Shown here one piece after another: positions 1 through 7,440 of a stretch of DNA of 64,000 nt. The stretch covers positions 3,038,001-3,102,000 of the forward strand of contig NZ_AP022570.1 of assembly GCF_010728325.1 (NCBI RefSeq). Reading direction: 5' to 3'. Numbering within the stretch: the stretch's first letter is position 1; the number at the start of each line of letters is the position of its first letter. Source of the DNA: Mycolicibacterium poriferae. GTDB taxonomy: Bacteria; Actinomycetota; Actinomycetes; Mycobacteriales; Mycobacteriaceae. The translations under genes and the position numbers were made by a program. The notes under the pieces were generated by a model. The model saw nothing but the letters and a program-made list of their open reading frames with translations. It had not been told where the DNA came from and did no database searches.

Positions 1-447
1 GCGCTCGCCGGCGATTAGGTGCGGGATCGCGGCCTTAGCGGTGTGGAACGCGCCGTTCAAGTTGACGTCGACGACGGCGGACCACATCTCAAGGTCTTCT
101 TCGATGCTGATCTCGCGGAATGCGGTCGGTGCGATACCGGCGTTGGCGAGGACGATGTCCAGGCGCCCGAACTGCTCCACACCGTCGTCTAGCGCTGCCT
201 TCAGCGCATGAAAGTCGCGGACGTCGGCCACCGACGCCAGCATCTTCCCACCCACGGTCTCCACCAGGGCGACCGTCTCCTGGAGCTCTGCGCGCGAGGC
301 CATCGGATAGCAATTGGCCGCGATGTCCGCGCAGATGTCGATGCCGATGATGTTCGCGCCCTCGCTGGCCAGACGGACCGCATGACTGCGGCCCTGACCA
401 CGGGCCACCCCTGTAATGAAGGCGACCTTGTCGTCCAGAGAACCCAT
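1..447 (-). CDS. Mycofactocin-type SDR oxidoreductase (3' end off window)
   Basis: Only the N-terminal 149 codons are present; the frame stays open to the left edge, so the C-terminal half with the catalytic Tyr-x-x-x-Lys is not visible. The cofactor loop reads TGVARGQGR at residues 12-20, an insertion of about 20 residues follows the second strand (about 40-60), and ANAG lies at 101-104. The variant loop plus that insertion is typical of the mycofactocin-coupled or carveol-dehydrogenase-like SDR group, which holds NAD(H) tightly (family knowledge). The start at 447 has GAGGAG just upstream. It is divergent from a TetR gene with two palindromes between, so local repression is likely. Substrate unknown, probably a secondary alcohol. 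Confidence 0.85.
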   Translation of the reverse strand, partial: MGSLDDKVAFITGVARGQGRSHAVRLASEGANIIGIDICADIAANCYPMASRAELQETVALVETVGGKMLASVADVRDFHALKAALDDGVEQFGRLDIVLANAGIAPTAFREISIEEDLEMWSAVVDVNLNGAFHTAKAAIPHLIAGER

Positions 448-488
448 TGCTCCTCGCTTCGTTGCGCCCGGCCGCCACAGAGCGACCT

Positions 489-503
489 GAGTAACCGTGT
501 TAC
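489..503. promoter_or_regulatory. Operator palindrome 1 between SDR and TetR
   Basis: GTAAC-CGT-GTTAC is a perfect 5-bp inverted repeat with a 3-base spacer, centred at 497. It lies 42 bases upstream of the SDR start. A second copy of the same half-sites is centred 23 bp away, two helical turns, as expected for tandem TetR dimer sites. Binding by the adjacent TetR is inference. Confidence 0.7.
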
Positions 504-511
504 ACCGGCTA

Positions 512-528
512 GAGTAACCATGTTACTC
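512..528. promoter_or_regulatory. Operator palindrome 2 between SDR and TetR
   Basis: GAGTAAC-CAT-GTTACTC is a perfect 7-bp inverted repeat with a 3-base spacer, centred at 520 and ending 18 bases before the TetR start. It extends the half-sites of the copy centred at 497 and would block TetR transcription, consistent with autoregulation. Confidence 0.72.
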
Positions 529-546
529 ACGGGAAGGCAAGGGGCG

Positions 547-1170
547 ATGACCGAAACTTCCGCGGCACGGCACAACGGTGACCGCCTGCTCGATGTCGTT
601 GTCGAGATCCTCGAATCCGAGGGCTACGACGCCGTCCAACTACGCGAAGTAGCCCGACGGGCACAGTCGTCGCTGGCCACCATCTACAAGCGCTACCCGA
701 CGCGCGACGATCTGATCCTCGCTGCCCTTGAGTACTGGTCGCAGCGACACCGCTACGCCGGCATCACGGTCGGGGGAGGTTCGGAGGCGTCGCTGTATGA
801 CGGTTTGATGCAGATTTTTCGCACGATCTTCGAACCCTGGGAGTCGCACCCGGAGATGCTCGCAGCCTACTTTCGGGTGCGGTCATCGCCCAACGGGCAG
901 AGGCTGTTTCGCTTCGGGCTAGACCTCGTCGCCCCGGCTGGACTGGAGGTGCTGGCGGGCGTCGACGACGAATTCATCGCCAATCTCGACGCAATCTTCT
1001 CCAGTGTGATCTACGGACTACTCGGACGCTTCTCCGCCGGCGAGATCGCCGCCACCGACATCCTGCCCGTCCTGGAACGCACGGTGTACTGGCTGACCTT
1101 GGGCTACGAATCGGCACCGCCCCGGAGACCAAGTGCGTCGATCAAGCGCCGTTCGAACTCAGGGGGCTGA
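547..1170 (+). CDS. TetR/AcrR family regulator
   Basis: A 207-residue protein with a TetR helix-turn-helix near the N-terminus: residues about 28-55 read like VQLREVARRAQSS...YKRYPTRDDLI, the usual HTH plus the aromatic-Pro-containing turn before helix 4. The C-terminal half is the variable ligand domain; no ligand can be read from it. I chose the ATG at 547, with purine-rich AAGGGG just upstream; an in-frame ATG at 520 is possible but sits inside the operator. Divergent from the SDR gene, so it probably represses both. Its 3' end abuts a truncated radical SAM gene, indicating that this pair arrived by a rearrangement. Confidence 0.88.
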   Translation: MTETSAARHNGDRLLDVVVEILESEGYDAVQLREVARRAQSSLATIYKRYPTRDDLILAALEYWSQRHRYAGITVGGGSEASLYDGLMQIFRTIFEPWESHPEMLAAYFRVRSSPNGQRLFRFGLDLVAPAGLEVLAGVDDEFIANLDAIFSSVIYGLLGRFSAGEIAATDILPVLERTVYWLTLGYESAPPRRPSASIKRRSNSGG

Positions 1171-1238
1171 CCTCCTCGTCGCCGCCTTCTGACTACGGTT
1201 CGGTAAACAGGCGCAACACGGCTGGACTTGACAGGGAA

Positions 1239-2039
1239 CGCTACTGCTTCGCGAGGCCCACCCACGAGTACCTCGAGTTCGACTGCGGCAGCGACTTCGA
1301 CAGCCAGGTGGTGGTCAAGACCAACGTGGCGGAGGTGTTGCGGCGCGAGCTGCGCAGGCCGTCGTGGTCGCGGGAGACGGTCGCGCTCGGGACGAACACC
1401 GACCCGTACCAGCGCGCCGAGGGCCGGTACGCGCTGATGCCGGGCATCATTGCCGCCCTGCGTGACAGTGGCACACCGTTTTCCGTCCTCACCAAGGGCA
1501 CGCTGCTGCGCCGGGATCTGCCGCTGCTCGTCGACGCCGCCGAGCGGGTGCGGGTGGGCGTGGCCGTGTCGCTGGCCGTGGGGGATCCGGCCCTGCACGC
1601 CGAGGTGGAGCCCGGCACCCCGACGCCGCAGGCACGGCTCGCGCTGATCGCGGCGATCCGGGAAGCGGGCCTGGACTGTCACGTCATGGTGGCGCCGGTG
1701 CTGCCGTATCTGACCGACTCCGAAGAACACCTCGACGGACTGTTGGGGGCGGTCGCCGCCGCGGGTGCGACCAGCGTCACGGTGTTCGGTCTGCACCTGC
1801 GCGGGAGCACCCGTGGCTGGTTCATGGACTGGCTGGGCCGGACCCGCCCGGACCTGGTGGCGCAGTACCGCGCGCTGTACCGCCGCGGAGCGTATCTGCC
1901 GGCGGAGTACCGAACCATGCTGCAGCGTAGGGCGGCACCCCTGGTGGCCCGCCACGGCCTGACCGGTGACGGTCGCGCGTTCCGCGAGGCGCCGGCGGAG
2001 CCGAGGCCTGCGCCGGCTTATCAGGAGGCGTTGTTCTGA
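1239..2039 (+). pseudogene. 5'-truncated radical SAM protein (Rv2578c-like) remnant
   Basis: The reading frame from about 1239 to the stop at 2039 matches the C-terminal three quarters of an actinobacterial radical SAM/SplB-like family: YCFARPTHEYLEF, then ALGTNTDPYQ, LTKGTLLRRDLPLL and FGLHLRGSTRGW. Recognisable similarity begins at the third cysteine of the expected CxxxCxxC [4Fe-4S] motif. The first two cysteines and roughly 80 N-terminal residues are missing, and upstream codons (GLDRER...) do not resemble the family. Without the cluster it cannot be an active radical SAM enzyme. A GTG at 1308 could start a shorter protein, also without the cluster. The break lies between the TetR stop and position 1239. 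No internal frameshift was seen. Confidence 0.75.
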
Positions 2040-2046
2040 ACCCGGG

Positions 2047-3300
2047 TCAGCTCTTGTTGCGCTTGACCTCGTTGAAGGGGACGCCGCGGTCCGCGGCGAA
2101 CTCCCGGGGGAACCCCAGGATGCGTTCACCGATCACGTTGCGCGCCATCTCCGATGTGCCGCCGCCCAGCGATCCGGTCTGGCGTGACAGATACCGCACC
2201 CCGACGTCGAGCAGCCCGTTGCCGTCGTCGACGACACCGGCAGTGCCGGCGATCGTCAGAGCGGTGTCGATTTCCAGCTCGGTGGTCTCAGCGTGGAACA
2301 GCCTGATCAGGGTGCCTGAGGTCGGGGGGAGGGACCCGTCGGAGACGCCGCGGAAGACGTGCTCGATCAGGTGGTCCTTGACCAGCCTGCGAACCAGCGC
2401 ACGACCGGCGAGGTCCTGAACCCGGGGGTCGTCGCCCTGCCCGGTGGCCTCGGCCAGCGCGACGTGATTGGGCGGCATCTCGCTGGCGTTCTCGGCGCCG
2501 GTGCCGCTGGCGAACTCCGAGCCGCCACCGACCGCACGTCGTTCGTGGAACAGCTGACGGGAGGCCACGGTCCACCCGTCGTTGACCTCGCCGACCACCG
2601 CGTCGTCGCCCAACTCCAGGCCGTCGAAGAACTCCTCGCAGAACTCCTCGTTGCCGTTGACCTCTTTGATCCGGCGCATCGTGATACCGGGCGCATCGAG
2701 CGGCACGAGGAACATCGTCAAACCCTGGTGCTTGGGCACGGTCCAGTCGGTGCGGGCCAGCATCAGGCCGTAATCACCGGCGAATGCACTGGTGCTCCAG
2801 GTCTTGGCGCCGTTAATGATCCACCTGTCGCCGTGGCGGTCGGCGCGGGTGATCACCCCCGCCAGATCGGATCCGCCGTTGGGCTCGCTGAGCAACTGGA
2901 CCAGGATTTCCTCACCTCGGATCGCCGCCGAGATGCGCGCGCGTTTCTGCTCCTCGCTGCCCATGTCCAGAATCGTGGCCGAACAGATGGTGAACGAGGG
3001 AGTGTTGAGGATCAGCGGCATCTCATAGGCGCGGCATTCGGCGTCGAACGCCCGTTGATAGGCGTAGTCCAGGCCCAGTCCTCCGTACTCGCGGGGAAAG
3101 CAGATTCCGGCGAAACCGCCTTCATATAGCCGCTTCTGGAGTTCCTTGGCGCGCTCCCAGGATGCGGCTTCGGCGCGCACCGAGAACGGCGGATCGTCCG
3201 GGTCGATCGGGGGCATGTTGTCGGCCAGCCAGGTCCGCGCCCGCGCCGCGAATTCGTCGACGGTTTCGGTTTTCTCGCCGGCGGTAGCGGTCTCGGTCAT
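2047..3300 (-). CDS. Acyl-CoA dehydrogenase (FadE), larger subunit
   Basis: Flavoprotein of 417 residues that oxidises an acyl-CoA to the 2-enoyl-CoA. The sequence shows the FAD/substrate signature LSEPNGGSDLAG near residue 140 and the C-terminal SLGGGTSEMARNVIGERILG, both hallmarks of the actinobacterial ACAD subfamily. The ATG at 3300 overlaps the stop of the upstream acyl-CoA dehydrogenase by 4 bp (ATGA), so the two are translated together. Adjacent ACAD gene pairs in mycobacteria often form alpha2beta2 complexes acting on steroid side chains or other bulky acyl-CoAs (family knowledge); this pair fits that pattern by inference. Substrate unknown. Confidence 0.93.
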   Translation of the reverse strand: MTETATAGEKTETVDEFAARARTWLADNMPPIDPDDPPFSVRAEAASWERAKELQKRLYEGGFAGICFPREYGGLGLDYAYQRAFDAECRAYEMPLILNTPSFTICSATILDMGSEEQKRARISAAIRGEEILVQLLSEPNGGSDLAGVITRADRHGDRWIINGAKTWSTSAFAGDYGLMLARTDWTVPKHQGLTMFLVPLDAPGITMRRIKEVNGNEEFCEEFFDGLELGDDAVVGEVNDGWTVASRQLFHERRAVGGGSEFASGTGAENASEMPPNHVALAEATGQGDDPRVQDLAGRALVRRLVKDHLIEHVFRGVSDGSLPPTSGTLIRLFHAETTELEIDTALTIAGTAGVVDDGNGLLDVGVRYLSRQTGSLGGGTSEMARNVIGERILGFPREFAADRGVPFNEVKRNKS

Positions 3301-4433
3301 GCCTGCGTCTTTCTGCTCAGTGCGTACACGGCGCGGTGGTGGTCTTCCGGCGACCCGAACATCGCGCGATTGAGGGCGGCCCGGCGGAGGAACAGGTGCA
3401 GGTCGTGTTCCCAGGTCACCCCGATGCCGCCGTGCAGCTGAACGCAGTCCTGAATGATCACCGGGGCACGCTCGGCCACATAGGCTTTGGCGACACTGAC
3501 CAATGTCGTCGCGTCGGGCGTGCGCTGCGACACCGCTGTCACGGCAGCCGTGGTGGTGGCGCGACACGCCTCGAACCACATCTTCATGTCCGCGGCCCGG
3601 TGCTTGAGCACCTGGTAGGACGCCAGCGGACGGCCGAAGCTGTGCCGGTCGAAGAGCCACTGGGTGGTCATCTCGAGCACGGCGTCGAGGATGCCGACCA
3701 GTTCGGCACACTGCAAGACCAGCGCGATCTGACGCTGACGTTCGATGAGGGCGGGCGTCTGCTCGGCGGAGCCGACGGCGGCGCTCTCGGGTACCTCGAC
3801 GGCGTCGAAGGCCACTCGCGCATGTCGTTTGACCAGATCCACCGAGTCCTGGCCGGTGACCGTCACTCCCGCGGTGTCGGTCGGCACCAGGAACTGTCGC
3901 AGCGCGCCGTCGCACGCCGCGACCACCAGCACCGCGCCGCATTCCGTGCCGGCCTCGACGCGGTCCTTGACTCCGTCGATCCGGTAACCCGAATCGGTTC
4001 TGCTGGCGATGGTCGAGATGTCGTGGTGTGCGGGGGTGAACGGGCGGCCGGGTTCATAGACGGCCCACGATGCCACCAACGCGCCAGAGACCAGGGCCTC
4101 GATCGAATCCTCATGACCTGCAGGGGCTTCGACGAGACCGGCGAGGACGGTGCTGACAGGGTGCAAGGGCCCGGGTGCCACCGAGCGCCCCGCATGCTGA
4201 GCCACCAGCGCCAGGTCGGCGAGGCCGTCACCGGAGACGCTGCCCCCGCCGAGTTCTTCGGGCACCAGCAGGCTGGCCCAGCCCAGTTCGGCGGCGCGTT
4301 GCCACCATTGCGGCTCGAAGGAGGCGCCCGCAGAGTGCAGTTCCCGGACATGGGACAGCGAGGCCTGTTTGTCGAGAAATGTTCGAGTCGTCGAGGCGAA
4401 CAGCATCTGTTCCGGGTTGGCGGTGTCGGTCAT
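3297..4433 (-). CDS. Acyl-CoA dehydrogenase, smaller partner
   Basis: A 378-residue acyl-CoA dehydrogenase-like protein. The N-terminal helical domain (WQRAAELGWASLLVPEELGG near residues 43-65) and C-terminal QLHGGIGVTWEHDLHLFLRRA are family signatures. The middle is more divergent and shorter than in classical ACADs, as in the less-conserved partner of heteromeric FadE pairs. It starts 24 bases after the amidohydrolase stop and overlaps the next fadE by 4 bp, so all three form one operon driven from the palindrome-bearing region at 5688-5800. Confidence 0.92.
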   Translation of the reverse strand: MTDTANPEQMLFASTTRTFLDKQASLSHVRELHSAGASFEPQWWQRAAELGWASLLVPEELGGGSVSGDGLADLALVAQHAGRSVAPGPLHPVSTVLAGLVEAPAGHEDSIEALVSGALVASWAVYEPGRPFTPAHHDISTIASRTDSGYRIDGVKDRVEAGTECGAVLVVAACDGALRQFLVPTDTAGVTVTGQDSVDLVKRHARVAFDAVEVPESAAVGSAEQTPALIERQRQIALVLQCAELVGILDAVLEMTTQWLFDRHSFGRPLASYQVLKHRAADMKMWFEACRATTTAAVTAVSQRTPDATTLVSVAKAYVAERAPVIIQDCVQLHGGIGVTWEHDLHLFLRRAALNRAMFGSPEDHHRAVYALSRKTQA

Positions 4434-4457
4434 GGGTGCTGATCAGCCTCTCACGGG

Positions 4458-5687
4458 TCAGGCGATGACGAGGGCGGGCGCGTCGGGCTTGAAGACCTTC
4501 TTGTTGGGAACCTTGAACAGCTCGATGAGGTTGGCACCCATGACCTTTCGGATGCTCTGCGCGTCGAGCCCCTGGGCCTCCAGGTCGCCGACCAGGTTGA
4601 TCGGGTCGGCAAGCCCTTCCGGGTGGGGCCAGTCGGAGCCGAAGATGATGCGGTCGATGCCACACAGTTCGGCCATCTTCTTGAAGTCGTCCTCCCAGAA
4701 CGGTGCGACGTAGACACCGCGTTTGAAGGCCTCGATCGGGTCCTCGGGGAACTCCTGCGGCATCTTCGAGTAGACGTCTTTGAACTGGTAGAACAGGTAC
4801 GGCACCCACGACGCCCCGTTCTCGATCGACAGGATGCGCAGGTCGGGGTTTCGGGTCAACGCCCCGTGGCAGACCAGCGCAGCCATGGTGTCCTCGATCG
4901 GGCGCTTGCCCATCGCCACCATGCGGAATGCCGTCGGTTTGAACGGCAGGAATTCGTCGGCGGGCTCCCAGTCGTTGAGGTACTGGGCGTAGCCGCTGTC
5001 GGAGGCGTGCATGCACACGGGGATGCCGGCTTTGACGCACGCGTCCCAGAACGGGTCGAACTCGGGTAGACCCATCGAGCGGCGTCCTCGGAAACCGGCC
5101 ACCGGCGCCGGCCGCACCAGGACCGTCTTGGCGCCGCGCTCCAGGCACCACTCCAGTTCCTCGAGGGCTCGGTCGACGATGCTGAGGTTGATCACCGGGG
5201 TGGAGAAGATCCGGCCCTCGTAGTCGAACCGCCACGTCTCGTACATCCACTGGTTCAGCGCGTGGACGATGTCGAGGATCAACTCCGGATCATCCTTGAG
5301 CCGTTCCTCGACGAGGCTGGCCAGCGTCGGGAACATGATCGTGTAGTCCAGGCCGAGACCGTCGAGGACCTCGAGGCGGGCCTCAGGGTTGCGGAACGCG
5401 GGGATGGCCTTCATCGGCTTGCCCATCACCTCGCGGTAGCTCTTGCCGCCGCTGCCGTGCCGGAAATACTCCTCCTGGGCGCCGGGACGGGCGACGACCT
5501 CGAAGGTCGGGTTGGGGATGTAGTCGCTGATGTGGTTGCGTACCACGATCTTGGTGCGGCCCTTGACGTCGATGTAGTCGATGACGCCTTTGCGGTTGTC
5601 CGGCAGGAACTGGGTGAGCGCCTCTTTGGGCTCGTAGAAGTGGTTGTCGGCGTCGAAGACCGGATAGTCGAGATCGCGTGAGGGCAT
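4458..5687 (-). CDS. Amidohydrolase-family metal-dependent hydrolase/decarboxylase
   Basis: A 409-residue TIM-barrel protein of the amidohydrolase-related (ACMSD-like) family. Candidate metal ligands are the N-terminal FDADNHFYE, MHASD in the middle, VCHGALTRNPDLRI and the late GSDWPHPEG aspartate. Members include non-oxidative decarboxylases and hydrolases; mycobacteria carry many with unknown substrates. The ATG at 5687 (MPSRDLDYPVFDADNH) has AGGAG at good spacing. Two perfect operator-like palindromes lie 26-63 bases upstream. First gene of an operon with two acyl-CoA dehydrogenases, pointing to degradation of a carboxylated or ring-derived acyl-CoA (inference). Confidence 0.9.
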   Translation of the reverse strand: MPSRDLDYPVFDADNHFYEPKEALTQFLPDNRKGVIDYIDVKGRTKIVVRNHISDYIPNPTFEVVARPGAQEEYFRHGSGGKSYREVMGKPMKAIPAFRNPEARLEVLDGLGLDYTIMFPTLASLVEERLKDDPELILDIVHALNQWMYETWRFDYEGRIFSTPVINLSIVDRALEELEWCLERGAKTVLVRPAPVAGFRGRRSMGLPEFDPFWDACVKAGIPVCMHASDSGYAQYLNDWEPADEFLPFKPTAFRMVAMGKRPIEDTMAALVCHGALTRNPDLRILSIENGASWVPYLFYQFKDVYSKMPQEFPEDPIEAFKRGVYVAPFWEDDFKKMAELCGIDRIIFGSDWPHPEGLADPINLVGDLEAQGLDAQSIRKVMGANLIELFKVPNKKVFKPDAPALVIA

Positions 5688-5712
5688 GATGTCGCTCCTG
5701 GTTTCCGCTACT

Positions 5713-5727
5713 GGTAATGCCATTACC
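5713..5727. promoter_or_regulatory. TetR operator copy A
   Basis: GGTAATG-C-CATTACC is a perfect 15-bp palindrome starting 26 bases upstream of the amidohydrolase ATG. It shares its half-site with copies at 5736-5750 and 6480-6494. The TetR gene between these sites is the natural candidate ligand (inference). Confidence 0.75.
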
Positions 5728-5735
5728 GCTTTGGT

Positions 5736-5750
5736 GGTAACGACATTACC
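5736..5750. promoter_or_regulatory. TetR operator copy B
   Basis: GGTAACGACATTACC is palindromic with one mismatched pair, flanked by T and A that extend the symmetry to 17 bp. Its centre is 23 bp from copy A, two helical turns, suggesting two dimers on one face. It lies in the promoter region of the amidohydrolase-fadE operon. Confidence 0.72.
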
Positions 5751-5800
5751 ACGCAGCGGTGTAACGCCGCCAGAAGTGCTTCAGCGCGGATTTCGGCTGT

Positions 5801-6445
5801 TCAGGGGGTGTTCTTGGGATCGGCGTGCAGGCTGCGCAGGCAGAACGCGTAGACGTGGTCGCCGTCGATGGGAACGCCGTTGAGCTCGCTGCCCAGATCG
5901 CGCAGCCGCAGCGCGCCGAGCACCGTCTGCATCAGGATCGCGGCGTCGGTGTCCACGTCGAGATCCGCGCGGAACGTGCCCTCGGCGATGCCGCGGCGCA
6001 CGATGTCGGTGATCAGGCCGTGCAGGGGCGAGAGAACCTTCGCGAACTCCTTGGGTCGGGTCTCGAGAAGGTGGTCGTTGTAGTAGGTCAGGCCCCGATT
6101 GATGCTGTCCTGGGTGCTCGACTCCGCCGGGGCGCTGATCCGCCGGATCAGGGTGCGCAGCGCCTCCGCGCTGGGCAGTCCGGCCGTCTCGGCCCGCCAA
6201 CGTTCGCTGGCATCGGCCATGATGCGTTCGACGAGCGCCAGCAGAAGCTCGTCCTTGGTCGCGAAATGCTGATAGAACGCCCGCAGGGAGGTCTTGGAGC
6301 GCTCGACGACCTCCAGCACCGTGAAGTCGGTTCGGCCTGTTTCGCCGAGAATCCCCAGGGCAGAACGCATGAAGCGGTTCGCGCGGGATTCGGCCTCGGT
6401 GCCCCCAGGCCGGCCCGGCTGCGCCTTCGCGCTACGTGAGGCCAT
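5801..6445 (-). CDS. TetR/AcrR family regulator of the acyl-CoA module
   Basis: A 214-residue protein beginning MASRSAKAQPGRPGG. The TetR DNA-binding domain is at residues about 20-65 (ILGETGRTDFTVLEVVERSKTSLRAFYQHFATKDELL). The start at 6445 has GAGGAG about ten bases upstream; a longer upstream reading frame is discarded because it would run through the operator at 6480-6494. It sits between two intergenic regions that together carry three copies of one palindrome, so it probably represses its own promoter, the divergent thioesterase and the downstream amidohydrolase-fadE operon. The inducer is probably an acyl-CoA or the pathway substrate. Confidence 0.9.
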   Translation of the reverse strand: MASRSAKAQPGRPGGTEAESRANRFMRSALGILGETGRTDFTVLEVVERSKTSLRAFYQHFATKDELLLALVERIMADASERWRAETAGLPSAEALRTLIRRISAPAESSTQDSINRGLTYYNDHLLETRPKEFAKVLSPLHGLITDIVRRGIAEGTFRADLDVDTDAAILMQTVLGALRLRDLGSELNGVPIDGDHVYAFCLRSLHADPKNTP

Positions 6446-6479
6446 AGACCGCTCACTCCTCGCCGTCCGGGAATCGATT

Positions 6480-6494
6480 GGTAATGACGTTACC
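6480..6494. promoter_or_regulatory. TetR operator copy C
   Basis: GGTAATG-A-CGTTACC, same half-sites as the copies near 5713 and 5736 with one mismatched pair. It is placed between tetR (start 6445) and the thioesterase (start 6556), where one bound dimer could control both divergent promoters. Confidence 0.75.
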
Positions 6495-6555
6495 GCTCTG
6501 GGCCGGGCTCGGTTAGGGTTCGGTCTCGACGCACACCGAGTGGAGGCGAGAGCAC

Positions 6556-7440
6556 ATGACAACCGATTCGGCAGACACCCAGTGGACGGTGCAGGACTTG
6601 CTCGACCTGTTCGATGCCCAGCCCACCGGTCCGGACACCTACACCGTCGAGACCGGGCTGGCCGGCGTCGACGAGCGCCAGGTCGTCGAAGGAACCCAGA
6701 TCCTGGCGGCCTCGATCGTTGCTGCGGCCAAACGCTTTCCGGAGAAGTCGATCCGCTCGGCCTACTCGGTGTTCGCCAGGGCCGTGCTGGTCGGCGCCGG
6801 GCCGGTCGAGCTGGGCATCGACGTGATCAGTGAGGGCCGCTCGACGGCCACCGCGGTCGTCACGGCGACCCAGAACGGTAAACGCGTCATCACCACCACG
6901 ATCCTGGCCGACGTGCCGACCGCCGACGTGATCCGTCACCAGCTGCCCCGGCCGCAGGTCGCCGAGCCGGCGCAGGCCCACGAATCATCGATGCCGATGG
7001 TGGGCAGGCAGGTCCGGCTCGTCGACGTCCACGACGTCAACAGTCCCGACGAGGTCGGGCCGCCCGAGCTGTTCGCCTGGCTGCACTACGACCCGATCCC
7101 CACGCGAGATGACCTGGCCAAGGCGTTGATCGCGTACTTCACCGGCCACCTGGGCATCTCGACCACGATGCGGGCACACGAGGGAATCGGCACGAGCCAG
7201 GCGCATCTCACCGTCTCGACGGCGCCGATGACGGTGTCGGTCAGCTTCCACGAGCCCGTGCGCTGGGACGGCTGGCTTCTCTACGGCCACGAGAGCACAC
7301 AGGTCGGCGCCGGGATGTCCTACGTCAGAGGAGCGGTGCACACCGAAGCCGGCGATCTGATCGCCTCCTTCACCCAGGACGCCCTGATCCGTCCGCTGCG
7401 CACCACCGACACCGCGATCAAGGAGCACTCGCGACTCTAG
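6556..7440 (+). CDS. Acyl-CoA thioesterase II (TesB-like)
   Basis: A 294-residue double-hotdog protein. The N-terminal half (hotdog 1) includes FARAVLVGAGPVELGIDVISEGRS; the C-terminal half includes SVSFHEPVRWDGWLLYGHESTQVGAGMSYVRGAV, the typical second TesB hotdog. It hydrolyses acyl-CoA to free acid and CoA. The ATG at 6556 follows GGAGGCGAGAG. It is divergent from tetR with a shared operator, so it belongs to the same regulon as the acyl-CoA dehydrogenase operon, possibly as a relief valve for accumulated CoA esters (inference). Its TAG overlaps the convergent DUF885 stop within a shared CTAG. Confidence 0.9.
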   Translation: MTTDSADTQWTVQDLLDLFDAQPTGPDTYTVETGLAGVDERQVVEGTQILAASIVAAAKRFPEKSIRSAYSVFARAVLVGAGPVELGIDVISEGRSTATAVVTATQNGKRVITTTILADVPTADVIRHQLPRPQVAEPAQAHESSMPMVGRQVRLVDVHDVNSPDEVGPPELFAWLHYDPIPTRDDLAKALIAYFTGHLGISTTMRAHEGIGTSQAHLTVSTAPMTVSVSFHEPVRWDGWLLYGHESTQVGAGMSYVRGAVHTEAGDLIASFTQDALIRPLRTTDTAIKEHSRL

